A DNA stretch of 64,000 nt from Mariniphaga sp. GTDB taxonomy: Bacteria > Bacteroidota > Bacteroidia > Bacteroidales > Prolixibacteraceae. This document shows positions 18,361 through 27,655 of this stretch, piece after piece. The position numbers were made by a program, and so were the translations under genes. Numbering within the stretch: the first letter of the stretch is position 1; every line of letters begins with the position of its first letter. Below the pieces are notes generated by a model. That model saw only the letters and a list, made by a program, of their open reading frames with translations. It had not been told where the DNA came from and did not search any database. Location: the NCBI GenBank assembly GCA_024636975.1, contig JAGXGA010000061.1, positions 236,285-300,284 on the forward strand, read 5' to 3'.

Positions 18361-21300
18361 TTATTCCATAAAACGGAATTGTTTCACAACTTCCTTCTTT
18401 TTATTGCGCTCTCCACGGTGAGCCATTAAACCATACATTACAGGTACTACTATCATTGTAACCAGGGTAGAGAATACCAAACCTCCGATGACGGTAATTC
18501 CCATAGGCCGCCATAATTCGGCCCCTTCCCCGGTGCTTAGGGCAAGTGGCAGCATGCCCAAAATAGTTGTTGCGGCTGTCATTAACACCGGTCGCAGACG
18601 TGACTTACCGGAAATTGCTATTGCCTCATTTAATTCGAGCCCTCGGTCACGCATCAGGTTGGTAAAGTCGATAAGCACAATACCATTCTTAACCACAATA
18701 CCTATTAACAGCACAGCTCCAAGAGCAGCAACCAGGCTCAGGGTAGTTCCGGTTATAAATAGTGCCACTACCACTCCGGTAAATGCAAACGGAATAGAGA
18801 ACATAATAACAAAAGGCATAGTAAATGATTCAAACTGCGAGGCCATTACAATAAAAACCAGGATGAGGCTGATTACCATAAGCAATCCGAGATCCATGAA
18901 TGACTCCTGCTGGTCTTCATAAGCACCACCAATATTCAGCAGCGTTTCCTGCGGAATGTCCAAGCCCTCCAGTTCTGCATCAATTCTTGATGCCAGTTCA
19001 CCCAATGCAATGCGGTCGGGTTTGGCCGATACAGTTACGATCCGCTCCCTCCGTTTATGCTCAATATTAGGTGGTGACCAGTATTCATTAATTTCTCCAA
19101 GTTCTTTAATCTTTACACGTGCTCCGGTCGGGGTAACGATCGAAAGCTCTTCCAGATCGGTCAATGAACTCCTGAATTCCTCTTTTAGCCTTATCCGGAT
19201 ATCGTATTCCTCACCTTCCTCCTTATATTGAGAGGCGATCATTCCGCTAACACGGTTTCGGACAGTGGAGGAAACCTGGGCAGTAGTAAGCCCGTGCAAA
19301 GCCATCTTATCGCGATCGAGCGTAAACTGTAGTTCCGGTTTATCGTTTTTACGGCTTACCTGAACATCAATCGCTCCCTCTATCGGTTCCAATCTTCTGC
19401 GCACTTCTTCAGCCAGCACATTGGTTTGATCAAAATCATACCCGTAAATTTCCACATCAACTGTGTTGGTTGTTCCGCCCATTCCCTGGTTGGATGTTGA
19501 AACACTGAAATTAATTACTTCAGGCAATGCGGCAATTTCTTCGCGTAATACTGCAGCAATATCCCATACAGAGCGCTCTCTTTTTTCTACATCCGAAAGG
19601 CGCATCATGAAATTTATCATATTCGAACCGGTTGTTGTGAACAGGGAGAATAGTCCCCCTTCATCATCGGAACCTGATGATGCTGCCATTACCTGCACTT
19701 CCGGGAATTTTTCCCTGATCACATTTTCCAGGTAACGTGTGGTCTTAATTGTTTCTTCCACCCTGGTACCTGTTTGTAATTCTATTTCTGCCTGAATACT
19801 GCTCTCATCCGATTCAGGCATAAAATCAGTATGGATGAATTTCAACAAAAACATTGATCCAACGAATATGGCTAATGCAAAAAGCAAGGTAAAAGCTTTA
19901 TGTCGCAGCGACCACCTCAGGGTGTTTTCATAAAAATTATCCAAAGCCCCCAGACCTTTTCCAATGGTGTTGTCATAACTATACGCACGTGCTTTTTTCT
20001 TTGGCTTACGCAACCGCAGAAATTTGGAAGCAAGCATAGGGGTAAGGGATATTGCTGCCAATGTTGATGTAACAACTGTAATGGTAACAATCCATCCCAG
20101 CTGATTAAAAATAACACCTGTCATACCTCCAACCAAAGTCAGCGGAAAAAATACGGCAACAACAACAAGGGTAGTGATAATAACAGCCAGCCACACCTCA
20201 TTAGTGGCATAAATAGCAGCTTCCCTTGGAGTAGCCCCACGTTCAACATGCCGGGTAATATTCTCAAGTACCACAATGGCATCGTCCACTACCATACCAA
20301 TTGCAATTGAAAGTGAAGTCAGGGAAATTACGTTAATGGAACTTCCGGTAACAAAAAGATACAGGAAAGCCACAATAAGCGAAATGGGGATAGTTAAAAC
20401 AATAATGAAAGTTGCTCTCCATCTGCCAAGAAAGAACAAGACCACCAGAACTACGAACAACAGGGCAAACAAAAGAGTTTGCGACAGGTTGTTTACCGAA
20501 CCTTTAATGAACTCCGAAGTATCCATTATCAGGTTGATTTTAATATCCGGCGGCAGCTCTTTCTGCAGTTCTTCGATGCTGGAACGAACCTCACGGGCTA
20601 CCTTAACTGTGTTGGCGCCCGATTGCTTCATGACAAACATACGCAGACCTGTTTGCCCGTTGATTTTTTCATCGAGCGAAAGGTCTTTTATGGAGTCTCT
20701 GACAACAGCCACATCACGAATGTATACCGGTCTTCCGGTCATATTACCCACAACCAGGTTTTCAATCCGTCCACTGGTACTGAATTCGCCCTGAACTCTT
20801 AACTGGTAGTCGATCGTACCCATTTTGATATTTCCCGAAGGCAGGTTCATGTTTTCGGCAGCAATGGCATTCCCGATCTGTTCAATTGTAATGTTGTAGG
20901 CATCCAACAGCCTAGGATCAGTGTCTACATAAACCACCCGCCGGGGGGCGCCCATTAACCCTATTGAACCAATACCTTCCACTCGGTTAAGCGGGTTAAC
21001 AATTTTCTCATCCAGTATTTTTTCAAGTCCGGGATAGCTTTCTCCTGCTGTAACAGCATAAAAAACTATCGGCATCATACTGGTATTGAATTTGAAGATT
21101 TGAGGGCGTTCAGCGCCATCGGGCAAGAAGTCGTAAATACGGTCAATTACATCACGTATGTCGTTGGTAGCTTCATCAAGATTGGTTTCCCATTCAAATT
21201 CAAGGTTTATTACCGAAAGGTTGTCTGTCGAAGTGGATGTTATTTCCTTAAGATTATCCACCGAATTCAAGGCATCTTCGATTGTTCGTGTAACATTCGT

Positions 21301-21480
21301 TTCAATATCACTGGCATTGGCTCCCGCATAGGTTGTCATTATCGAAACGTAGGGTGGGTCCATTTCAGGATAAAGATCCACAGGAATCTGTACCAGTGAA
21401 TAAATTCCCATCACTACAATCGCTACAAATATCATTATTGTAGTAATGGGCTTGTTTACAGCATTTTTATATATACTCAT
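18361..21480 (-). CDS. RND efflux permease, AcrB/HAE family
   Basis: The inner-membrane proton-driven pump of a tripartite exporter. The 1039-residue length and duplicated topology (one helix, a large periplasmic loop, then six helices, twice) fit the AcrB/MdtB-type family. Landmarks are IPVDLYPEMDPPYVSI near the N-terminus, the helix-4 proton-relay motif IGMVVDDAIVVLENI, the GGMTGVIFNQLGW loop, and the second-half repeat GIVVKNGIVLIDF. It has no heavy-metal-family signature that I can recognise, so substrates are open. It is translated after its adaptor with a 29-base gap and before a PII-like protein. Confidence 0.93.
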   Translation of the reverse strand: MSIYKNAVNKPITTIMIFVAIVVMGIYSLVQIPVDLYPEMDPPYVSIMTTYAGANASDIETNVTRTIEDALNSVDNLKEITSTSTDNLSVINLEFEWETNLDEATNDIRDVIDRIYDFLPDGAERPQIFKFNTSMMPIVFYAVTAGESYPGLEKILDEKIVNPLNRVEGIGSIGLMGAPRRVVYVDTDPRLLDAYNITIEQIGNAIAAENMNLPSGNIKMGTIDYQLRVQGEFSTSGRIENLVVGNMTGRPVYIRDVAVVRDSIKDLSLDEKINGQTGLRMFVMKQSGANTVKVAREVRSSIEELQKELPPDIKINLIMDTSEFIKGSVNNLSQTLLFALLFVVLVVLFFLGRWRATFIIVLTIPISLIVAFLYLFVTGSSINVISLTSLSIAIGMVVDDAIVVLENITRHVERGATPREAAIYATNEVWLAVIITTLVVVAVFFPLTLVGGMTGVIFNQLGWIVTITVVTSTLAAISLTPMLASKFLRLRKPKKKARAYSYDNTIGKGLGALDNFYENTLRWSLRHKAFTLLFALAIFVGSMFLLKFIHTDFMPESDESSIQAEIELQTGTRVEETIKTTRYLENVIREKFPEVQVMAASSGSDDEGGLFSLFTTTGSNMINFMMRLSDVEKRERSVWDIAAVLREEIAALPEVINFSVSTSNQGMGGTTNTVDVEIYGYDFDQTNVLAEEVRRRLEPIEGAIDVQVSRKNDKPELQFTLDRDKMALHGLTTAQVSSTVRNRVSGMIASQYKEEGEEYDIRIRLKEEFRSSLTDLEELSIVTPTGARVKIKELGEINEYWSPPNIEHKRRERIVTVSAKPDRIALGELASRIDAELEGLDIPQETLLNIGGAYEDQQESFMDLGLLMVISLILVFIVMASQFESFTMPFVIMFSIPFAFTGVVVALFITGTTLSLVAALGAVLLIGIVVKNGIVLIDFTNLMRDRGLELNEAIAISGKSRLRPVLMTAATTILGMLPLALSTGEGAELWRPMGITVIGGLVFSTLVTMIVVPVMYGLMAHRGERNKKKEVVKQFRFME

Positions 21481-21509
21481 ATTATTCCCTTTTATAATAA
21501 ATAGGCTAA

Positions 21510-22571
21510 CTAGTTGTTAACCACTTCAATTGGCACTCCATCAAGCAGTTTTGACTGGCCTGTTACAATCACTCTGGCACCGGGCTTTAATTCATCGGAG
21601 AAGACTTCAACCTTATCATCGTATCGTTTACCAATTGTCACAGAAATACGACGGGCTGAACCATTATCATCTACAAATAAATACCGGTTGTTTGAGCCCT
21701 GCAGCTTCAGCACTGCCATTGAAGGCAGAAGAATAGCTTCTTTCTGATCAAGATTAAAGTTAATGCGGGCAAACATACCAGGGCGCAATAGGCCTTCCCG
21801 GTTGTTAACCAGTATTTCCACATTAAATGTACGGTTTGCAGGGTCTATCTTAGGATGTATCCGATCGATGGTGCCTGTAAAATCCTGATTAGGATACACA
21901 TCCACCTCTATAGCTGTTTCCATTCCTTTTTTTATTTCCGGGAAATAGCTTTCAGAAAGGGATACCATTGCTTTCAGCCTGTCGATTTGTGCCAGTGACA
22001 GAACAGCGGCTTTTCCTGCCTGGGTATTTGGAGCTCCTGAATACATTTCTCCAGGTTCATAATACCGGCCGGTAATTACTCCGCTGAAAGGAGCATGCAG
22101 ACTGACATTATCGGAAAGGAATTCCACATTTGATCTTGCAACCTCAAGCTGTGTTTGCAGCTGATCGTACTGCTGCTGAGGAATACTTCCATACCTGGCA
22201 AGTGTATCAAGTCGTCTGAAATCGGCCTCCAGGTTCTTAAACTGAATCTCTGCCTGCCGAAGCTGTGTACGATCCATCTCAACCAGTGGAGCCCCATTTG
22301 AAATCCGGTCACCTACTTCGGCATGTATCTTTTCGATACGCCCCGGAGAAGCTGGTGCCATGTATACTTCTTCATATGCTTCAAGGGTGGCAGGATAGTT
22401 TACTGTGCGAAAAACTATCTGAGATTCAAGTTCCATTACCTCAACTGCTTCTTTCTTTTGGGCTTCTGTTACATTTGCCTGCTCTGCCTGGTTTCCCTGG
22501 TTGCAGGACAGAAGAAAGCCCACAGCAAATGCAAGTATCCAGTAATTAGATTTTTTCTGTTTCATGTTCAT
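21510..22571 (-). CDS. RND periplasmic adaptor lipoprotein
   Basis: The membrane-fusion protein that bridges the RND pump and the TolC channel. The 353-residue protein has a lipoprotein signal ending in a lipobox (GFLLSC), a lipoyl half-motif (APASPGRIEKIHAEVGDRIS), a short coiled-coil hairpin (about residues 105-160), the second lipoyl half (APFSGVITGRYYEPGEM), and beta-barrel and membrane-proximal domains. It starts 4 bases after the TolC stop codon, and the pump follows 29 bases later, so translation is probably coupled. Two in-frame starts (22571 and 22565) are possible. Confidence 0.92.
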   Translation of the reverse strand: MNMKQKKSNYWILAFAVGFLLSCNQGNQAEQANVTEAQKKEAVEVMELESQIVFRTVNYPATLEAYEEVYMAPASPGRIEKIHAEVGDRISNGAPLVEMDRTQLRQAEIQFKNLEADFRRLDTLARYGSIPQQQYDQLQTQLEVARSNVEFLSDNVSLHAPFSGVITGRYYEPGEMYSGAPNTQAGKAAVLSLAQIDRLKAMVSLSESYFPEIKKGMETAIEVDVYPNQDFTGTIDRIHPKIDPANRTFNVEILVNNREGLLRPGMFARINFNLDQKEAILLPSMAVLKLQGSNNRYLFVDDNGSARRISVTIGKRYDDKVEVFSDELKPGARVIVTGQSKLLDGVPIEVVNN

Positions 22572-22575
22572 GCTA

Positions 22576-23880
22576 TTAATTGTTCATTATTTTTCCGGTA
22601 AGTGTATTTAAGGCATTTTGCGACTGGAGTACCTCCAGCATTGAGGTGAGGTATTCCGACTCAGCCTGCAGGTAATTGCTGTCGGCAGTTGACAGCTCAA
22701 GACTGGAAATCATCCCCTGCTCATATTTACGTCTAAGGTTCAGATATACTTCCCGAGATACCTTCACGTTATTTTTCTGTGTTTCGTAATTCTCAATGGC
22801 ATTATTCAGGTTAAACTGTAACTGCCGGTACTGGATGTCCAACTGTTCTTCCAGTAATGCTTTATTATTTTGTACGGCCTGCAATTCCAATTTTGCCTCC
22901 CTTACACGGGCACGACGTTCACCACTGGAGAATACGGGAATATTAAGCTGAAACCCTACAATATGGGGTGGTGATGTATCGAATGCAGGTTTTAACAGTT
23001 TGTACGTATAGTTGTAGAAACCTGAAACAGTTGGAAGGTAGGCAGCCTTTTGCATGTCGATCTGTTTTTCTGTCAAATCTTCCTGCATGTCCATCAATTG
23101 AAAGTCAACATTCTGTATGGGTTCGAAAGTTGAAGCAGCTCCTGTAGTCCTCTCTCCATCTATCAGATCAGAAAGGCTCTCCGTCAATTCCAGTTCAGTT
23201 TCGGCAGTAGCTCCCAACTGGATGCGGAGCAGGTTTTCTGCCATTACGAGCTGCCTTTCAGACGATCGTACTGCGTTCGCCAGTGAATTTACCTGCACCG
23301 ACAACTGATCAAGTTCAACCTGTTCCATCATACCTACTCTTACCAGGGGTTCTGTCTTACGGTAAATCTCCTCAAGATTACTCATGTTGGTCCTTAATAT
23401 CTCAAGCGACTCCCGGGAAATCAAAACCAGCTGATACCCCTCCACTACCTGGCTCACAACTTCCTGTTCCGTTTTATCCCTATTCTTTTCGGAAAGTTTT
23501 TTAGCCAGCTTTGCAGTTTGCACACCTACAATGTAACTCCCGCTAAAAATAAGTTGCCCCACCTGCAGATTGAAATTACTGGAAGGTTTAATTGGAATTT
23601 CAGTTGCAGGTACATTTTCATCGAACTGAATACTAATTGAAGCACCCATAGCATTCGAATAATCGGCACTTGCATTTACCTGGGGCAAACCAGCGGCAAT
23701 AGCTGCCCAAATTTGCTCCTGTGACTGATCTACAGCATATTCCGACCCGATTATTGTTCGGTTATAGTTAAGTGCATGCTTTTTGGCAGCCTCCAGATCA
23801 AGTGTTAACTTCTCCTGTGCCTGCAGTGAACCAATAAACAGTAAACTCATCAACAGGGTAATTATCTGATTTCTTTTCAT
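22576..23880 (-). CDS. TolC-family outer-membrane efflux protein
   Basis: The outer-membrane channel of the tripartite pump. The 434-residue protein begins with a signal peptide (MKRNQIITLLMSLLFIGSLQ) and then has two long coiled-coil repeats typical of the family (LDLEAAKKHALNYNR, QVEGYQLVLISRESLE, SVQVNSLANAVRSSERQL and, in the second half, VREAKLELQAVQNNKALLE). It follows tetR by 40 bases and precedes the adaptor by 4 bases, which puts the channel first among the transport genes. Confidence 0.92.
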   Translation of the reverse strand: MKRNQIITLLMSLLFIGSLQAQEKLTLDLEAAKKHALNYNRTIIGSEYAVDQSQEQIWAAIAAGLPQVNASADYSNAMGASISIQFDENVPATEIPIKPSSNFNLQVGQLIFSGSYIVGVQTAKLAKKLSEKNRDKTEQEVVSQVVEGYQLVLISRESLEILRTNMSNLEEIYRKTEPLVRVGMMEQVELDQLSVQVNSLANAVRSSERQLVMAENLLRIQLGATAETELELTESLSDLIDGERTTGAASTFEPIQNVDFQLMDMQEDLTEKQIDMQKAAYLPTVSGFYNYTYKLLKPAFDTSPPHIVGFQLNIPVFSSGERRARVREAKLELQAVQNNKALLEEQLDIQYRQLQFNLNNAIENYETQKNNVKVSREVYLNLRRKYEQGMISSLELSTADSNYLQAESEYLTSMLEVLQSQNALNTLTGKIMNN

Positions 23881-23920
23881 ATCTGCTTATGCTTTTATTT
23901 TCAATCTTTTAAAATTTAAA

Positions 23921-24523
23921 TTACCGTTCAATTATCTTATCAATAATTCCAATTCCCCGGGAAGTAGAAATTCCACGCATAAAGTTTATGACCAGATTCT
24001 TAAAAACTTCGGCATGATTAAACTCTTCACGGGGAAAAACCTTTTCATCTGAAATAAGATTCATCTGCTCCTGAAAGAGCTTTGACACAATTGGAATGCT
24101 TATATCTTTCCTGAAGAGGCCCTCATCCAAACCTTTAATTAGTAACTTATGTGTGAGTCTGTAATTAGTACGGATGCTTTCTTCATGGATTGTAATCCAT
24201 ATTTCCGGATAGAATTTTTTTAAATCGGAAAAGAATACAGGATTTATTGAGTTCATAATTCTAATTCCCTCCTGCATAAAAAAGAAAATGGTTTCCACCA
24301 CATTCCCTGAACTTGAAATTATCTGTTCGTTCTTTAATTCCTGCTGTTTTGATAATTCCATCATACATGAATTGACCAATTCAGTTTTGTCTTTGAAATT
24401 TTCATAAACAGTACGTTTTGAAATTCCAAGAGAAACAGCAATTTCATCCATTGTTACGTTCCTGATTCCTAAACGTAGAAAACGTTCTGTTGCTTCTTCA
24501 ACTATTCTTTCTCTTAATTCCAT
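23921..24523 (-). CDS. TetR-family repressor of the efflux operon
   Basis: A 200-residue TetR-type regulator. The N-terminal helix-turn-helix is ERIVEEATERFLRLGIRN followed by VTMDEIAVSLGISKRTVYENF (about residues 4-45), the most conserved region of this family. The C-terminal two-thirds is the helical ligand and dimer domain. The start at 24523 is chosen because the longer frame (from 24619) adds 32 residues that span the operator and promoter. It is the first gene of the efflux operon. A 30-bp palindrome lies 27 bases upstream of its start, a good candidate for autoregulation. The inducer is unknown. Confidence 0.9.
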   Translation of the reverse strand: MELRERIVEEATERFLRLGIRNVTMDEIAVSLGISKRTVYENFKDKTELVNSCMMELSKQQELKNEQIISSSGNVVETIFFFMQEGIRIMNSINPVFFSDLKKFYPEIWITIHEESIRTNYRLTHKLLIKGLDEGLFRKDISIPIVSKLFQEQMNLISDEKVFPREEFNHAEVFKNLVINFMRGISTSRGIGIIDKIIER

Positions 24524-24539
24524 TTTTCTAATTTGGCTG

Positions 24540-24547
24540 CAAAAATA
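24540..24547 (-). promoter_or_regulatory. -7 box of the tetR-efflux promoter
   Basis: The minus strand reads TATTTTTG, which fits TAnnTTTG. Transcription would start near 24533, 10 bases before the tetR ATG. The palindrome at 24550-24579 fills the space where the upstream promoter element would be. Confidence 0.5.
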
Positions 24548-24549
24548 TA

Positions 24550-24579
24550 AGAAAACTTTAAAAACGTTGAAAGTTTTCT
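24550..24579. promoter_or_regulatory. candidate TetR operator, 30-bp inverted repeat
   Basis: AGAAAACTTT (24550-24559) and AAAGTTTTCT (24570-24579) are perfect ten-base reverse complements around a ten-base spacer. The site lies directly upstream of the tetR -7 box, so a repressor bound here would block RNA polymerase. The size and symmetry suit a TetR dimer. Binding by this TetR is an inference from position. Confidence 0.7.
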
Positions 24580-24777
24580 GGGAATTATGCATAATTAACA
24601 GTAATGTTAAATTTGTCACCTAAAACATTAATTAATTGGATATTAGACAGAAATCATTTTATCAGGCTACTAATGTGGAAAGTTGATCGGATGAATATGT
24701 TGATAACATAAAGTTTAAACAAATAGAGGTTTCGCAGAGTTATTAATAAAAGTTTAATTCACTAGAACAACAACTGA

Positions 24778-25962
24778 ATGAATCTACCAAAAAACAGGAA
24801 AGACGATTATACGGAGGATGCCATCAGCAGACGGATCAAATACCTGCATGAATACAGTGGCTTTGAAGCTACGCAACTTACAAAAAGCACTATTGATCCG
24901 CAACTGACCAAAGGAAACATTGAAAATTTGATTGGTTTTACCCAGGTCCCGGTAGGTGCAATAGGCCCTTTGAAAATTAACGGTGATCATGCAAAGGGTG
25001 AATATTATATACCTTTAAGCACAACCGAAGGAGCACTTATTTCCTCCTTTAACAGGGGTGCCCGTGTAATTACGCTTTCCGGAGGGGCAAATGTGGTTGT
25101 TGTACGCGACAGCATTCAAAGGGCTCCGTTTTTTGAACTCGAAAATCTTTTCAAGGCACGTGAGTTTATTGAATGGATTGGAAAACAATTTGTATGGCTG
25201 CAGCAAATTGCCCAAAGCACCACAAACAATGGGAAATTACTAAATTACAATGCATTCATGCAGGGAAAGATTGTATTTCTCAGGTTAAACTTTTCAACTG
25301 GCGATGCCATGGGAATGAACATGATCACTAAAGCAACACATGAGGTTTGCAAATACATTTCAGGCCATTTCCCAATTAAACATTATTCACTTGAAAGCAA
25401 CATGGCTGTCGACAAAAAACCGGCTCACATAAACAGTATCCTAGGCAGAGGGAAAACAGTTTCAGCTGAGGTAGTCATAAAAAAGAACATCCTGTCAAAA
25501 TTTCTTCATACAACAGCACACCAGATCGAAAAAGCCTACCACCGCCAGGTGACGGGAAGCTTTCTTGCCGGAACAATGGGTGTAAACGGACATTATGCAA
25601 ATGGTATAACAGCAATGTTCCTTGCATGCGGCCAGGATCTGGCAAACATCACTGAATCGAGCGTAGGCTATAGCAGTGTGGAAGTAATTGACGAAGATTT
25701 ATATGTATCGGTAAATCTGCCATCGCTGGTTGTTGGCACAGTAGGAGGAGGAGTATCCCTTCCAACACAGCGGGAGTGCCTGGAACTTATTGGCTGTTAC
25801 GGAACCGGAAAGAGTAAAAAATTTGCTGAAATTGTAGCTGCAACAGCTCTGGCCGGTGAGATTTCACTTGAAGCTTCCATTGTTGCCGGAGATTTTGTAT
25901 CGGCACATGAAAAGTACGGACGAAATAAACCCAAGCAGGATGTTCCGCAAATCAGGAATTAA
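24778..25962 (+). CDS. hydroxymethylglutaryl-CoA reductase, class I
   Basis: Reduces HMG-CoA to mevalonate with NADPH, the committed step of mevalonate-route isoprenoid synthesis, in the cytoplasm. The 394-residue protein has the class I signatures ENLIGFTQVPVGAIGPL and STTEGALISSFNRGARVI. The catalytic residues are visible as E84, K185 (NMITKAT), D287 (CGQDLAN) and H377 (VSAHEKYG). The membrane anchor of eukaryotic enzymes is absent. It stands alone between the divergent efflux operon and a convergent methyltransferase gene. In the direction of biosynthesis (not degradation) it would use NADPH, as class I enzymes usually do. No other mevalonate-pathway gene lies in this window. Confidence 0.93.
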   Translation: MNLPKNRKDDYTEDAISRRIKYLHEYSGFEATQLTKSTIDPQLTKGNIENLIGFTQVPVGAIGPLKINGDHAKGEYYIPLSTTEGALISSFNRGARVITLSGGANVVVVRDSIQRAPFFELENLFKAREFIEWIGKQFVWLQQIAQSTTNNGKLLNYNAFMQGKIVFLRLNFSTGDAMGMNMITKATHEVCKYISGHFPIKHYSLESNMAVDKKPAHINSILGRGKTVSAEVVIKKNILSKFLHTTAHQIEKAYHRQVTGSFLAGTMGVNGHYANGITAMFLACGQDLANITESSVGYSSVEVIDEDLYVSVNLPSLVVGTVGGGVSLPTQRECLELIGCYGTGKSKKFAEIVAATALAGEISLEASIVAGDFVSAHEKYGRNKPKQDVPQIRN

Positions 25963-26034
25963 CCTGACAGATGTACGGCCTAAAAAAAATTGTATTGAAT
26001 ATTAGAAACCCGTCAACAGGTATCACAGGCAAAT

Positions 26035-26934
26035 CTACTTGTTCTTTTCAAGCACATAAATTACCGAACTTGCCCTGCCCTTTCGGGTAAGGCTTATAAG
26101 CCATGAAATTTTACCTGTGATCAATCCCCTGAATAAGGGGAAACTTGATTTTTTATATCTCTCACTAAGCATTGAGACGTAGAAAGAATCAAAAGGCATA
26201 TTGTACATGTTTTGAACACTGAATCCGTGTTTCTCACCTAACTGTCTTAGATTCTTCGGGGCAAAATGCCATAGATGACGTGGTACATCCCATGCAGCCC
26301 AATAGTTCATATATTCCTTCGCATCGAAAGAAGTGTAATTAGGCACGGCAATAATCAATTTTCCACCTGGCTTAAGCAAACGAAAAAAAGCATCCATATT
26401 ATCATTCAATTTATGAATGTGCTCCAGCACATGCCACAAGGTGATAACATCGAAGCTATGATCGTTGAAGCTAAAGAGGTCTTCCGCAGGATTTAATTTC
26501 AGGTAAAACTTTTCTTCCGCAAATTTTCGCGCATCTGCACTCTTTTCTGTGCCGGTTATCTGCCATCCCTTTGTTTTCATTTCTTTGAGAAAAAAACCTG
26601 TGCCGGCTCCGATATCCAGAAGATGGCCTTTATTTTTACCGGTCGATTCATGAACCAGGTTTCTTTTCCTTCCAAGCATATATTTTCGTACAAGGTGGTA
26701 AACTCCATTTACGAAACCTTTGCCTGTGTTGGAATGTGAAATGTATTCTTCCGACTGGTAATACTTTCCAATATGCTCTTCGTCTTTTGCATTGGATGTA
26801 ATTTTCATCCCGCACCCGTTGCAATGCATTATTTCAAATTGTTCACCTGAAACAAAAAAATCGGTGGTGGTCAAAAAAGGAGAAAAATCATTATGATCAC
26901 ATACCGGACACTGCTTGACTTGGAACTGTGACAT
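26035..26934 (-). CDS. class I SAM-dependent methyltransferase with zinc-binding N-terminus
   Basis: A 299-residue methyltransferase. An N-terminal CPVCDH...CNGCGM pair of CxxC motifs probably binds zinc, followed by the SAM motif LLDIGAGTGFFLKEM, the VITLWHVLEHI acidic strand and PGGKLIIAVPN. Proteins with this layout often act in sugar or lipid modification for surface polysaccharides, but the substrate cannot be told. It ends the ftsX-to-SIMPL run on the minus strand, 6 bases after the SIMPL gene. Confidence 0.85.
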   Translation of the reverse strand: MSQFQVKQCPVCDHNDFSPFLTTTDFFVSGEQFEIMHCNGCGMKITSNAKDEEHIGKYYQSEEYISHSNTGKGFVNGVYHLVRKYMLGRKRNLVHESTGKNKGHLLDIGAGTGFFLKEMKTKGWQITGTEKSADARKFAEEKFYLKLNPAEDLFSFNDHSFDVITLWHVLEHIHKLNDNMDAFFRLLKPGGKLIIAVPNYTSFDAKEYMNYWAAWDVPRHLWHFAPKNLRQLGEKHGFSVQNMYNMPFDSFYVSMLSERYKKSSFPLFRGLITGKISWLISLTRKGRASSVIYVLEKNK

Positions 26935-26940
26935 GGGCTC

Positions 26941-27636
26941 TCATTTTATTTTAAACCGTACATCAACCTGATAAGTTACTGTAATTTTTTGTACCTGGTC
27001 AATGCTCTCGTAATTGGAATCGGCAGCAAGCATTCTGCTTTCGGCCTTATAAGGTACATTATAACCATCGTTTATTTCAGAAACTGAAAGCACCTCTCCC
27101 AACTCTTCATCAAGGCTCTCAAGCATCCAGGCAGCTTTTTCCTGGGCATTTATTAGTGCTTCCGATTTTATTTTTTTCCTGATGGTTTCTATATCGGAAT
27201 GGTTGAAGCCTCCGATATTCATACTACTGATGCCTTTTGCATCGAGCAATGAAATAAGCTGGTTAACTTTCGAAAAATCAGCAATTTTAACCTGTAGCTG
27301 CTTGCTGAATAAAAACTCCTTTCCCTGCTCTCTCCAATAGTTTCCTATACTTCCAACCCGAACATCTTCTTTTTCAATTCCTGCTTTATAAAGGCTCTTA
27401 ATAACCGCATCCTCAATCTTTTCAAGCGGCACTTTTGTCCTGTAATCTTTTGGTTCCTTTTTCTTCTCAAACTCCTCTTCCCAATATTCCTGGATAGTAA
27501 TGTAAAGAACCATTTCATCAGGTTCAACCTCAGTTTCAGCAGTGCCTCTCACTTCAATGAAGCGGATTTGATTTGTTTCCTGAGCAAATAGTGTAAAAGT
27601 CAGAAAAATAAAAAACAGAAAAGCAAGGCTTTTCAT
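26941..27636 (-). CDS. SIMPL-domain (DUF541) periplasmic protein
   Basis: A 231-residue protein with a Sec signal (MKSLAFLFFIFLTFTLFA) and the SIMPL fold (IEVRGTAETEVEPDEMVL near the start, then a long helix-rich middle and a final TVTYQVDVRFKI strand). The family is named for a signalling-pathway partner in animals; in bacteria it forms periplasmic or surface oligomers of unclear function. It follows queA by 19 bases and precedes the methyltransferase by 6, so it is co-transcribed with both. Confidence 0.85.
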   Translation of the reverse strand: MKSLAFLFFIFLTFTLFAQETNQIRFIEVRGTAETEVEPDEMVLYITIQEYWEEEFEKKKEPKDYRTKVPLEKIEDAVIKSLYKAGIEKEDVRVGSIGNYWREQGKEFLFSKQLQVKIADFSKVNQLISLLDAKGISSMNIGGFNHSDIETIRKKIKSEALINAQEKAAWMLESLDEELGEVLSVSEINDGYNVPYKAESRMLAADSNYESIDQVQKITVTYQVDVRFKIK

Positions 27637-27655
27637 AATCGGATATAATTTTTAA

